Part shown: positions 37,601-45,100 of the stretch, in pieces
Layout: every line of letters begins with the position of its first letter
Position numbering within the stretch: position 1 is the stretch's first letter
NCBI GenBank assembly: GCA_907163375.1
Contig: CAJQUW010011512.1
Coordinates: 1-64,000, forward strand
Length of the DNA stretch: 64,000 nucleotides
Reading direction: 5' to 3'
Origin: Prostheceraeus crozeri
Taxonomy: Eukaryota; Platyhelminthes; Polycladida; Euryleptidae
Position numbers and translations under genes: made by a program
The notes under the pieces: model-generated
What the model was told of the DNA's origin: nothing
The model's database searches: none
What the model saw: the letters and a program-made list of their open reading frames with translations, nothing else

Positions 37601-39787
37601 AACATGAGAGATTCTTGATAATACAAAGGAGCATTTGAGAATTCAGGATCCTGTTATGAGGGGAAATCGATAATAATATGAGTGGACGTACGTAGTCAAT
37701 GCATTACACTGACATTTTGACCTCTAGCGTCGAAAGAGGGACTATTTTTAAATATTTGAAAAGTGGTGAATGACGATGACTATGTGTCAGAACGTCCGTG
37801 CGTTATTTGTACAATTGCCCTGAACTGTGGGAGTTGCAATCGAGATTGAAGATGAAATTGTTGAGGATGCTCGTTGGTTGCGTGAATCAGCAGATGTAAG
37901 ACATTAATCTGAATGAGTAGAGGCTGTAGTAAAAGTATTGAAATTGGCTGTGCAGTTGAATTCGAAGAAAACTTCGATTTTAACACACTCATATACGGTA
38001 AACCAGTGGGCTTCGTCAGTCTTAACTGGAGACAAATGTAAAAACAAAAGGTATTGGCGAAACCTTAGTGCACAGACGCTTGTCTCTCATGAAAGATATT
38101 GAGCGAGATATGATTTGGATACGAAAATTAAATGGGTACGCTCGGAAGTAGCTAGACAAATATTCTTACAAGAGTTCTCCGCAATTGGCTTCAGAAACAA
38201 AGCGAATTGTGATGTGTGTCAATGGACGAAGAGCAGACTTCACATATTTGAGTAGCAGACATTGAACTTACCCACGAGCATCATTCCCCATAGAAAAGAA
38301 GCACTTTTTGAAGAAGCGTTAACCAGATCAGGACATCAGACTAGCAGAGTGATTGCAGGAAATGGAATTTTCTAACGTAATCACCGTACGACTAAGCGCC
38401 AGGCTGCACGTACAAGAGTAATTTTGAAATGGTGATGTTTTATGACCAAGCTCCTCGAGATGAGAGGTATCCCGACAATTACATCAATTTTCCCCTATAA
38501 GAGATATCCTCTTATCTATTCGAAGTCGGCAGGAATCGGACTCCAAACGACTTGTATTGAGTGAATGACTTGGTGTTCGCAAAGCCAGTAGGTGGAAGGT
38601 GTACAAACGAGTGGAAAAGTAGCGCTGCTAGCCTCAGCAAATGTTTTCAGCAATGCTTCAGTTGAAGTTGGCGGGATTCCACGCTTCTTTGCAGATATTC
38701 GCAAGGAAGACACAAAGATAAGATTCAAGAAGAGAGGCAAACGTAAAAGAAGATGTTAAGCGTTGAAATACTTCCAATCGCCGTGGAAAATGGTGCTACG
38801 TCTGACACCTATAAACCAATTGACTTATGAAAACCTTCATCATCTGTCACCAGATTCCCTGTTTGTTCAATTATTCGTTACTAGACTATCCTATACGTCC
38901 TACGCGCATTCGCATATCTAGACATTTTGAAGATTACGGTATCATCTTGAACAACAACAGTAATTTGATGCACGTGCTTAGGCAGATCAAATTATTTTCA
39001 TGAATTGATTGTTTTAATATCAACCGTCCTGTATTTGACATGCATTCATTGAATTTCTGATTGTTGTTATTCAATTTGATATCAATGATTTGACAGTTTG
39101 TTTTGTCCATAGTTGGCCTAATCTTTTTCAAACGGATAATTGACTATTAGGATTGCCATGAGACTATCAAAGAAAGGCTCAAGTATCATATAGTTCAATT
39201 CATAGAAATTCTTTAAATCTATCATTAAATTTTGTCTTCTCAACCACTTTTTATGGCTAGCAAGTACGGTAATCAATATTTAAGAAAATAAATAGCAATA
39301 TCATTTACTGACCACGAATCAGGAAGCTTTTATTAATTCTGACCAGTATCTAGAGTATACATTAAACCAACACTGATCAACAACACTAATAAACATTTTA
39401 CTTACAAGCCTCATCCATTGCAACAGAAGGATAGAGCTTGTTGCTGTCGGTATCAGAACAGGTTGTCCAACTGTTATTGAGACGGAGGAGATTACTAGAC
39501 AGCTACCAAGAACAACAGCCAACAACAGATCAACAATGTTTTTTGTGATATCTCTCGCATAATTTCTTATGAGAGGGCAACCATTTTTTGACAAACGTGT
39601 AGCCAAGATCCGATGTCAAGCAGAGCAATGATGCTGTACTTTTCTGAACTTCGGGGAGAGGGACAGGTCCGAAATCGTTAACCGTTTCAACCTTTACTTC
39701 ATTATATGGTAAATCAAATCTAAATGTACCAGCTAAAGCTGTACACCAACACAAGCAAAATGCAAGATTTGTGGCTAAACTCTTCAT
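4541..39787 (-). CDS. HEXB: Beta-N-acetylhexosaminidase (GH20), 11 coding exons
   Basis: This enzyme removes terminal N-acetylhexosamine from glycans and glycolipids in the lysosome. Coding exons, 5' to 3' on the minus strand, are 39406-39787, 36360-36472, 29191-29301, 25060-25160, 24894-25002, 19677-19881, 15399-15570, 15155-15330, 12039-12128, 11871-11975 and 4541-4616. The spliced total is 1640 bases, about 546 residues, the usual animal HEXA/HEXB length. Visible in order are a signal peptide, the N-terminal GH20b-like domain, [26 protein letters not shown], the catalytic Asp-Glu in [32 protein letters not shown] and the C-terminal cysteine pair. Splice phases agree at nine of ten junctions. 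The exon 3/4 junction lacks one base, and exon 1 contains two frame changes that cancel out. Whether the ancestor is HEXA or HEXB cannot be decided, so the symbol is nominal. Confidence 0.93.
6259..7051 (+). mobile_element. Tc1-derived foldback element with about 285-bp inverted repeats
   Basis: The left arm (6259 to about 6520) and right arm (about 6798 to 7051) are imperfect reverse complements: for example CCTCCTCTGGCCTTGAGGGC near 6452 pairs with the sequence near 6850. TA lies outside both ends (6257-6258 and 7052-7053). The spacer keeps the start of a Tc1-type transposase on the plus strand ([10 protein letters not shown], then [16 protein letters not shown], then in another frame [20 protein letters not shown]), which is the helix-turn-helix region. 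The catalytic domain is absent, so this is a non-autonomous deletion derivative. It lies in intron 10 of the hexosaminidase gene. Confidence 0.75.
7342..11601. mobile_element. Outer hAT-like element, split by a nested insertion
   Basis: The ends AGAGATGGAAACC (7342) and GGTTTCCATCTCT (to 11601) are perfect inverted repeats. The 8-base flanks TTCTGGGC and GACTGGGC agree at six positions, which fits a decayed hAT target duplication. Between them lies the second terminal-repeat pair at 7658-10335, so the outer element consists of about 316 bp on the left and 1.27 kb on the right. Its halves also share GATGGAAGATG and CCTTTTCCTGTGTGACA-like motifs in opposite orientation (7408-7500 and 10380-10620). 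No transposase frame survives in the outer part. Confidence 0.5.
7658..10335 (-). mobile_element. Inner hAT-like element
   Basis: The ends CAGGGTGGCGGCC (7658-7670) and GGCCGCCACCCTG (to 10335) are a perfect 13-bp inverted repeat of hAT style, each followed inward by CCCGGG-rich sequence. The minus strand at about 9368-9577 encodes [20 protein letters not shown], resembling the hAT transposase stretch before the dimerisation domain; the rest of the protein is not readable. The flanks share only TATA, so no clear 8-bp duplication is left. Decayed, with the family call based on ends plus this short peptide. Confidence 0.5.
11871..11975 (-). CDS. HEXB: Hexosaminidase exon 10
   Basis: It encodes [20 protein letters not shown] and ends in CRLKK, the segment that is WPRASAVGERLWS in human HEXB. 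The cysteine is the first of the conserved C-terminal pair. The acceptor is TTTCAG and the donor GTAAGT. The next intron is 7.25 kb and full of transposons. Confidence 0.92.
12039..12128 (-). CDS. HEXB: Hexosaminidase exon 9, GGEATMW motif
   Basis: It encodes [20 protein letters not shown] and then [10 protein letters not shown]. The Trp and Glu of MWAE correspond to W460 and E462 of human HEXA. The acceptor is TTACAG and the donor GTAGGT, followed by a 63-bp intron. Confidence 0.94.
12129..15154. other. Hexosaminidase intron 8
   Basis: This 3.0-kb intron has no coding sequence I can support. The frames at 13067-13522 and 13848-14063 show no family motif. A degenerate tRNA-like SINE (14973-15085) lies near its 5' end. 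Confidence 0.6.
14973..15085 (+). repeat. Degenerate tRNA-like SINE
   Basis: An A-box-like GTGATACAGTGGTTAAGA and a B-box-like GGTCGAGCCCC stand about 30 bp apart and are followed by an AT-rich tail. No full cloverleaf can be drawn, so this is a SINE or tRNA fossil and not a working tRNA gene. It differs from the SINE family at 16742 and 62735. Confidence 0.4.
15155..15330 (-). CDS. HEXB: Hexosaminidase exon 8, substrate loop
   Basis: It encodes [20 protein letters not shown] through to [17 protein letters not shown], with the active-site Trp of VHVW and Tyr of [10 protein letters not shown] textbook GC donor (AG|GCAAGT) lies at 15158, but only the weaker GT donor at 15154 (AA|GTTTAC) keeps frame with the next exon, giving [11 protein letters not shown]. 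Confidence 0.92.
15399..15570 (-). CDS. HEXB: Hexosaminidase exon 7
   Basis: It encodes [20 protein letters not shown] through to [12 protein letters not shown], including the active-site Trp of VVWQEVFD. The acceptor is TTATAG before 15570; the CAG four bases further in would give a stop and is rejected on phase. The donor is GTGAGA, followed by a 68-bp intron. Confidence 0.94.
16742..16946 (-). repeat. tRNA-derived SINE, copy 1
   Basis: Read on the minus strand it starts with GGCCTTGTGTTAGAG (A-box region) and carries GGTTCAAATC (B box). About 120 bp of body follow, with CATTCAG(T/C)GCGAAA and TTCGCCGAATGTGCTT before TATAAACAA. The copy at 62735-62936 matches it over almost the whole length in the other orientation. 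The promoter boxes point to RNA polymerase III transcription and LINE-driven spread. Confidence 0.8.
17990..18590 (-). mobile_element. Decayed Tc1/mariner-superfamily transposase
   Basis: Minus-strand frames preserve the back half of a DDE transposase: [14 protein letters not shown] (the second Asp block), [15 protein letters not shown] (family consensus RSPDLxPLDFFLWG) and, at the end, CQDSRGGH. Several stops and frame changes break it. AT-rich GCGAAATTC-type motifs at 17190-17280 and 18660-18720 may be remains of its ends, but I could not align a clear terminal repeat. It sits in hexosaminidase intron 6. Confidence 0.65.
19677..19881 (-). CDS. HEXB: Hexosaminidase exon 6, catalytic Asp-Glu
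   Basis: It encodes [17 protein letters not shown] through to [16 protein letters not shown]. The Asp-Glu in GGDEV is the catalytic pair of GH20 (D322-E323 of human HEXA): Glu protonates the glycosidic bond and Asp orients the substrate acetamido group. The acceptor is TTTTTAG and the donor GTAAGA. It enters in phase 1 and leaves in phase 2. Confidence 0.96.
22050..22935 (+). mobile_element. Retroelement C-terminal domain fragment
   Basis: The plus strand encodes [20 protein letters not shown] then [13 protein letters not shown], later [10 protein letters not shown] and [16 protein letters not shown]. This order is the C-terminal domain, possibly a PD-(D/E)XK-type nuclease fold, found after reverse transcriptase in a group of animal retroelements; I recall the pattern ARLDIAA-FFDVRVFNP-FTPLVFSTTGG. 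Only this end is visible; no reverse transcriptase lies upstream. The copy is broken and old. Whether the parent is LINE or DIRS-like cannot be decided here. Confidence 0.6.
23670..23846. mobile_element. Hairpin MITE, 177 bp
   Basis: The left arm begins TTGTATTCCTG and continues GATAGAGGTCAGCCCTGA. The right arm (about 23800-23846) is its reverse complement with a few mismatches, ending in CAGGAATACAA. The loop has no coding content. The superfamily is unknown. Confidence 0.7.
24894..25002 (-). CDS. HEXB: Hexosaminidase exon 5
   Basis: It encodes [20 protein letters not shown] and then [14 protein letters not shown], the barrel strand leading to the active-site histidine. The acceptor is TTTCAG and the donor GTAGGA. 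It enters in phase 0 and leaves in phase 1. Confidence 0.95.
25060..25160 (-). CDS. HEXB: Hexosaminidase exon 4, HWHIVDD motif
   Basis: It encodes [20 protein letters not shown] and then [13 protein letters not shown], nearly identical to the human HEXB segment. The exon opens with AA before TTG ATG, so it needs one base from exon 3, which ends in phase 0. A single missing G at the junction (restoring a Glu codon, which suits the family) would explain it. The donor is GTAGGT, followed by a 57-bp intron. Confidence 0.92.
26955..27700 (-). mobile_element. LINE 3' end fragment
   Basis: The minus strand encodes [20 protein letters not shown] followed by [12 protein letters not shown], matching the C-terminal Cys-rich tail after reverse transcriptase in jockey/CR1/RTE-like LINEs (consensus LNRxRTGxGR...CxCGxxxQTxxHIxxxC). 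The final His/Cys of the knuckle is degraded. The block is GC-rich compared with the surrounding intron. The longer frames on both strands at 27062-27664 are shadows of this element. No reverse transcriptase is visible upstream, so it looks 5'-truncated. Confidence 0.7.
28467..28870 (+). mobile_element. Penelope-like (GIY-YIG) retroelement 3' end
   Basis: The plus strand encodes [20 protein letters not shown] then [13 protein letters not shown] and a stop. This is the end of the GIY-YIG endonuclease domain, where the family has an I-x-E-(S/A)-L-x-I-x-x-x-K-P-x-L motif. About 200 bp later comes CCTTGATAAGTAGCCGGCGA, similar to the conserved untranslated signature CTGAAGAAGxx...CGAAACGTCGG seen downstream of such frames. 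Truncated at the 5' side and located in hexosaminidase intron 3. Confidence 0.65.
29191..29301 (-). CDS. HEXB: Hexosaminidase exon 3, substrate arginine
   Basis: It encodes [20 protein letters not shown], containing the arginine (R178 of human HEXA) that binds the sugar. Acceptor TTTTCAG, donor GTAAGC, 37 full codons, phase 0 on both sides. The following exon needs one extra base, so this junction is out of phase as sequenced. Confidence 0.92.
30154..30702 (-). repeat. Direct repeat A: Penelope-like 3' region
   Basis: This 549-bp stretch is nearly identical to 35167-35713, with only a handful of substitutions and short indels. On the minus strand it includes the end of the GIY-YIG frame at 30703-31080 and an untranslated part with CTGACGAAGGACGAACGTCT, the signature type seen after Penelope-like endonucleases. 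Together with repeat B it may form the pseudo-LTR pair of one element. Confidence 0.8.
30660..31080 (-). mobile_element. Penelope-like GIY-YIG endonuclease fragment
   Basis: Minus-strand frames read [20 protein letters not shown], then [20 protein letters not shown], then an ending with [19 protein letters not shown]. The spacing of the H...H block before an E-S-x-x-I motif matches the C-terminal half of a GIY-YIG endonuclease. It is degraded and has no reverse transcriptase visible next to it. It runs into direct repeat A. Confidence 0.6.
31386..33188 (+). mobile_element. Mariner element with about 193-bp inverted repeats
   Basis: The element starts CGAGGGCGTTCCAAAAGTAT and ends with the imperfect reverse complement, with TA outside both ends (31384-31385 and 33189-33190). 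The similarity continues inward for about 193 bp on each side (31386-31578 and 32995-33188), much longer than the usual mariner repeat of about 28 bp. It encloses a full-length transposase frame with two frame changes. It is inserted in hexosaminidase intron 2, between the two Penelope-like direct repeats. Confidence 0.9.
31820..32851 (+). pseudogene. Mariner transposase (D,D34D), two frameshifts
   Basis: From the ATG at 31820 to the stop at 32851 is 1032 bp, about 343 residues, the usual mariner length. The N-terminal helix-turn-helix half carries [15 protein letters not shown] stands for the family WVPHxL. The triad is D of TTDETW, D of HQDNARPH and D of SPDLAPSDY. Spacing between the last two is about 34 residues. 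The reading changes frame near 32395 and returns to the first frame near 32660, so the changes cancel in length. As sequenced it cannot make active enzyme. DNA cut-and-paste transposition is the family role. Confidence 0.9.
33482..33856. mobile_element. MITE with AGTTTTGTTCGACA ends
   Basis: AGTTTTGTTCGACA at 33482 is matched by its reverse complement at about 33843-33856. Further partial copies of GTCGAACAAAAC-type motifs lie inside (33776-33820), and CTTCGACAC-type motifs follow the left end. There is no coding sequence. The architecture is like that of the element at 49502-49799. Confidence 0.5.
34764..34902. repeat. Direct repeat C (first copy)
   Basis: This stretch of about 139 bp, starting TACCAATGATTTGATACGCC, recurs at 35713-35850 with about ten differences. 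The second copy abuts direct repeat B. In the minus orientation the order C', B, C, ..., A suggests a partly duplicated 5' end of a Penelope-like element. Confidence 0.75.
35167..35850 (-). repeat. Direct repeat B plus second copy of repeat C
   Basis: 35167-35713 repeats 30154-30702 at high identity, including the CTGACGAAGGACGAACGTTT untranslated signature on the minus strand. From 35713 to 35850 it continues as a copy of 34764-34902. The high similarity of A and B argues for a recent origin or gene conversion. No reverse transcriptase is readable between the repeats, so the element, if it is one, is internally incomplete apart from the mariner inserted in it. Confidence 0.7.
36360..36472 (-). 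CDS. HEXB: Hexosaminidase exon 2
   Basis: This exon encodes [20 protein letters not shown] followed by [11 protein letters not shown], the GH20 segment that is VWGALRGLETFSQLVY in human HEXB. The acceptor is CAG before 36472 and the donor GTAAAT after 36360. It enters in phase 1 from exon 1 and leaves in phase 0. Confidence 0.9.
36473..39405. other. Hexosaminidase intron 1
   Basis: This 2.9-kb intron shows no coding sequence I can support. A stretch at about 38430-38760 reads like a heavily broken coding region in two plus-strand frames ([20 protein letters not shown], then [12 protein letters not shown]). I do not recognise the family, and it is probably an old element fragment. Confidence 0.5.
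39406..39787 (-). CDS. HEXB: Hexosaminidase exon 1: signal peptide and N-terminal domain
   Basis: The chosen start (39787) gives [20 protein letters not shown], a good secretion signal; another in-frame ATG lies six codons upstream at 39805. The family-like [10 protein letters not shown] follows. From the A6 run near 39586-39591 the family-like reading ([17 protein letters not shown]) is in another frame, while the original frame meets stops at 39532-39530 and 39505-39503. The original frame then resumes as [10 protein letters not shown] and splices in phase (T|AT gives Tyr) to exon 2. Two cancelling small indels explain this, one of them at a homopolymer, so a read or assembly error is plausible, with early pseudogene decay the alternative. 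Confidence 0.8.
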
Positions 39788-40052
39788 TAACCCCACAATA
39801 CGCAAGACGACACTTAAAATTTGAACGGCCTATTTCTCACGTGCATTTTGTTTAAAAATAAACCTCGATTGTTTTGAAAAACGTTTGACGCATTTAAAAT
39901 TCCTATGTTCCATTGACAACTAGTATATGCCTTCAACATCAGCTTATCCCTGTTTATCTGTCTTTTCATGTCTCTCTCTCCCCCTAATTAAATGACGAAA
40001 CATGGAAGCAGTGGAAACATTGTGCAGTGAGATTATTTCCTATGATCGCAAA

Positions 40053-42147
40053 CAGGGCTCGCGGAACAATTTTTCACGAGGGGGGCCATAAGATTTGTAC
40101 AATGCTTCATCTCAATAAGATTGTATAGACATAAAAGATTCTGTTTATTAACAGTTTTCGCAATCACAATGTAAGCATTATTGATCTAAATCAGTGCATT
40201 TATTTATTTTCTCTCTTTTCCTATCTATTTTATTATTTGATTTATGGTCATAGTGCAAAGTATAATCATGAAAGCTGCTCATAAATCACAGACTTCGATA
40301 GAAGTTGAAGATGTATAAAATTTGGCGAATTGATAGACAAATTCTGTTGATCAAAGTGAACATCTTTCATGTGAAATATAACTAGTCCCAATGCTCTGTT
40401 AGAAGTAATATATTTGTATCACATGTCTGATTGAAATTACTGCAGTTCATTGATCATCTTAAAAAAATCAATTCATTGCATAAATTTTAGTGATATCTTA
40501 CTTTTCTGCTACACAATTATGCTTTATTTCCATGTTAAATGAAATGAAAGAAAAAGCAAGCAGTCTATTCAAAATTTCAATAATAAGTGCCTATAAGGGC
40601 CTTCAATATAATCTCATACTGATCGTGATTATTATAAACAAGTGCTTGTATAACATTATATTTTGCACGAAGAAATCACACGCGCTTGGAAGAGGAACAC
40701 TTTCGATCGTTCATCTGTCTTGGAAATGAAATTGTCAAGTCATTCGTGTCGATGTTGTCGAGAAGATGCCTTGTGAATATTGCACACTGCCAAAGCGGTA
40801 AGACGTTCCTGTCCCATGCTCCTTCTTTGCCAATCAGGATCTTCGAAGGGTGCTGAACGTTCTTTCAGCACTTAAGCCACAGAAACAGCAAATGTTAATA
40901 GAGATTTTTGCTAAGCGAGTCACCTCCGGAAAGAACAACAGTGATGTCTCAGGACTTGATCTTATCATCGCTAGGAATTCATCGAACGACGCCGGATTGA
41001 ACTTGGTCTGCTTTGCCAATGTTGGCAAAGTCTTCAGTTCATGTTGAAGGGCATCATCGTCGACTGTTGGGAAATACTAGCTCGCTTCTCCATGCTATTT
41101 CTATTTCTCGCGCATTCTTTTCCACCTTGCATACATTGACTAAACTAAAACCTTGTGCATAGACATAACTAAAACGTTGTGCCACATTGAAATTTAGCTA
41201 CATTTTTTATGCCGCAACCTGCACATCGAATTTGACATTTTTGCAAGGAGCATCTAGGTGTCTGCGGAAGCGTAAACTTTTGACTAATTATTTCATCATA
41301 TTTAATCCTACCTTAAAAGCACATACCCACAAGATGAGACGTGCCACCATCTCATGATCGGTAGCTGCTGCGATGGGGCCGAGGTCTCTCAAGTCGAAGT
41401 TAGTCGTAACTGCTTCCAGGAACGACATAGCGACTGGGCTTCTGGAGCCGCTGAAGGGGTTACCCTATACCGCATTGTACCACCGATCTTGAGTATGAAA
41501 ACATTAGTTTCATCATTTCATACTGAATTTTATTTACCGTGAATTCAAGTCAAAGTGCAGAAAATCCGCTAAGCGTTTAACAAATTTATATGTGCACGAC
41601 ACGTCAACTATACGTTATCCACCAACATTTAAGATATCTTGAGAGCGAATCGAATAGAGAGCACATAAGCATTTCAATTGGTAAACCACTACACGTGTGG
41701 GTGGACGGACCCATGCGGTCGCACACGGAATTTTGAAATCACTTTGTCGACTTTCTTTGCGTCAGAACTCGCAGAGTTGATGAGGAGAACATCAAATTCA
41801 AGTGCATAAAGATGAATATGTAATATCTCAGCAGTTGCCGGCAGCCAAAGCTGCAGTATCATAAATAAACACTTTGCGGAGGTGGTAACAATCCTTGGTT
41901 TCACATGTTTATGTGTTGATTAGCTTTCTGTCAGTGATGTAAGCGGAAATAATGCAGCGCGATAGAGGCCGTTTCATCTCTTGACTTTTTACTTACTTAA
42001 TAAAGAATTAGATTGCAAATTATCATCAAAATGAATATTTTAACAGCTCAAATTTGAGGGGGGGGGGGCCAAACACACACGTGGCCCCGGCAAATTTTTC
42101 GAGGGGAGACCTGGACTCCCCTGGCCCCCCCACTTCCGCGGCCCATG
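40053..42147 (-). mobile_element. hAT element with perfect 8-bp target duplication
   Basis: ATCGCAAA occurs immediately before (40045-40052) and after (42148-42155) the element, the 8-bp duplication typical of hAT. The ends are CAGGGCTCGCGGAA and TTCCGCGGCCCATG, imperfect inverted repeats, each next to G- or C-runs. The minus strand near 40690-41030 encodes the hAT C-terminal dimerisation domain. At 2.1 kb it is shorter than an autonomous hAT and the rest of the transposase is not readable. It lies just upstream of the hexosaminidase start. Confidence 0.9.
40690..41028 (-). pseudogene. hAT transposase C-terminal dimerisation domain
   Basis: The minus strand reads TSLLFFPEVTRLAKISINIC followed by GLSAERTFSTLRRS, and after a frame change MGQERLTALAVCNIHK. 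This matches the hAT consensus (FPxLxxLAxxxLxIPxSxASAERxFSxLRRxKTxxRxxMxxxRLxxLxLLxIH). The motif marks the dimer interface and part of the catalytic core of hAT transposases. The frame is broken, and the upstream RNase-H part is not recognisable. Confidence 0.85.
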
Positions 42148-42155
42148 ATCGCAAA

Positions 42156-45100
42156 ATTCAAGTATTGCTCCATGTGCGCATCCAAATTGTGCATAGATGC
42201 TTTTGGTAGACCATTCATCATGGTGATGCTTGGATCAGATCAGATCAGACTGAAAAGGATCATCTACTAACTGCAAGAATACAATGTGTCTCCGACAATC
42301 ATTCTGACTTCAAGTAGGTGTGCCTGTGCTCACATGCCCTCACATCTCCACGGATACATTGTGTTTAGATCCCCATCATCCTGCCTAGTAGCATTGAAGA
42401 ATTTCATCCACAATTTAGGAAAAAGAAGCAGACAAAGATGTCCAATATGACAAAGAGCAGAAGAAAATAGGCTGGTGTTTTTTTTTGATGCCAAAATATT
42501 GTTTATATCCACTTGATATAGAAAGTAAGAATTACAGCAGGTTAAGTAATCGGATGGAAAGCATTACTTATTACATGGTCACCATCAAAGATGTTTAACA
42601 CAACGTCAATAATGTACTTACTTGGCCACCGTTGATTGTTTTAACTAATCGATTTAAATTTGCATTAACTCTGAAGCGGCAGATTTTTTAAATCAACATC
42701 AGCTGTTCACTTATCTCGTGAATCTGTGCTCGTGATCATATCATTGTCGTTCCATTCCCCTTTTCTCTATATTGCACTCTACATCATTGATTCTATACAT
42801 CGCAATCAAAGCTTCCATGTGAGTACAAAGCAAATGTAGAATCTATAATGCTGTCGGTAACGAATTCTATAATTTTTACCTAAACCCAAAAATGCATTAA
42901 ATGAGCGCAAAGGTTCCCAGCACTTAGTGATTATTTATGCTTTTACAAGTCTTGGTGAAGTGCAATGACTCACTTTTTGGCCATTTTGGTGCATAGGCTC
43001 GCACGTTTTCCAATTCAAGCGTTGATATGGTGTCAACCGTCAACTATTTTTTGATAGAGGTTGCCTTTTACTTGCCATTTGGTGAACATAAATTTTAGGT
43101 CTTTATTTGTGTGTTGAGATTTCTATCTTCGATTACTAGTGCCTTCCACCGTGTTGTGCAAAGTGCACCTGAACTAAGTAAAAATTTCATAGATGCAAAC
43201 TTGATCATAATTCAAGAATTAATGCACGTACTTACAAGCCTACATGCATTGCATTCATACATGTAGATGCATGTACGTGCGTTGAACACACTAGACTTGG
43301 GTCCATGCAATTTATGCTGGATTTATCCGGCATGAGTGCATGGACCAAAATGTTTTGAAGCTAAATAATTAGATCACAATCTCGTAAATCGTCCCGAAAC
43401 TCAGCACCATCCTCGAAGTTCGATGATTTGCTAAAAGGCATCTGATCAAATCATCCACTTCAATTGAATTGAAATGACTGAACACTAGACTTTTAAGGTG
43501 ACTACTTTCCACTACCCGACTGTTCCGGACTTCTGGTCACACTATAATGTTGCAATTTCTTGTGTTACATGTTGCCAGCTAACATAAGTTACGTGGTCAT
43601 CAGCAAGAGATGCGAATAAGATTTGCTCCCTCGGACCATGCCGCTATGTTCAACTCATTCGATTTGGACCATGTGCTGGGCTTTTAGGGAAAGCATATTG
43701 GAGGCAATGACACTGTTAGAGTGACGTAGAAGAACGTTGCTCAGTTATGAAGCAGAAATAGAATAAACATGATAAGAACAGAAAAGTAATGTAACCGAAA
43801 AAATATCATCACTGAAAATTGAATAAAGGAAGTACAGAGGAATTATGAGAGTCATGATCCAAACAGCTATCTAGCAGAGATGAAAAAGATGCTGGCGTCA
43901 TTTACTTTAAAATGCATGGATTAGCCATTACTTCTTTATCATCCCGAATTGAAAATTATGCAGGTCGTAGTTGAAAGCATTTTGAAATTATAACTACTCT
44001 ATTCTCACAATAATACATTACTTGATTTATGAAAAAGACCATTGCTCAATTTTAACGACGATAAAGCATTCACATTAATCCAAAAGGAATTTAAGAATTA
44101 CGTGCATAGCTTTGCTACAGAGGTACAGTCTTTCACTGAACAAGAACGAACAAAATATAACAGAGCGCTATTTGTGATCTGCGGAACTAATGACCCATTT
44201 GAAGCTATTTTGGGCTATGCATTATTTACATTCATCTTCTAGCTTGCATGATACATGACATCTAGGCATGTTAATAACCGTAACCACCGGATTGCTCATA
44301 TAAGTACATTGCAGGTCATTGTGGCTAGTTATCGACCGTAAAACTCATTGATACACTTTCGAATAGTTCATAAATTAACTATAGAACCGGCATCCTTTAA
44401 GTTGAGGGAAGTCATGAATTATAACAAGCACACTTGCATATGCTGCCGCTGAAGCATAGGCCTTAACCTTCTAATGTATTTTGATCGCAACTTTTGTTTG
44501 TCAATTAAAGCTTTTAGTTACAAATCATTTTCTTAACTTTATGATAACCGCATTTCTCCAAATCAGCTCTCAAAGGCAGCTTATTCGGTTTTCGCCAATT
44601 CGGAGCATAAAGATTCAATCCAAATCATCAATTTATAATAGCCGTATTTCAACATAACTGCGTCAAATAGCCTACGTAAATGCTTAACTTTGTTGTGAAA
44701 TGCATCATTATTGCATGAAGGGGGTAAATGCAATTAAATAACACATGAATGTCGGTAAGCCTACCTCATCATTCAAAATGTTGCCATGCTATACCAATGC
44801 GGTGTTCATTGCATCAATAAACTGCGAGTAAATGAATACGGGTAGTACTTGTAGCTTGTGAAAGTTTGAAGACATACATGCTTCAGTTAGACGGGACTTC
44901 TATTTCAGAGTGATAATTGCCACATAGCTTGTTATCTCATCATTGTTGTCATCCTTTCCATTTACATAATTCGTAAAATTTGCATGACTAAGTGCTAGGC
45001 TTGCCTACTTGCCATTAACAACTCCTATGGCATGCATTCATTTTGTAACACAATGAATGGGCATTTTTATGATATTGTCACGTGTACAGCTTTGCAAATA

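Noticed and set aside
42058-42068. G-run taken as an assembly gap or error
   Set aside because: It is part of the G/C-rich end of the hAT element, which also has G-runs at its other end.
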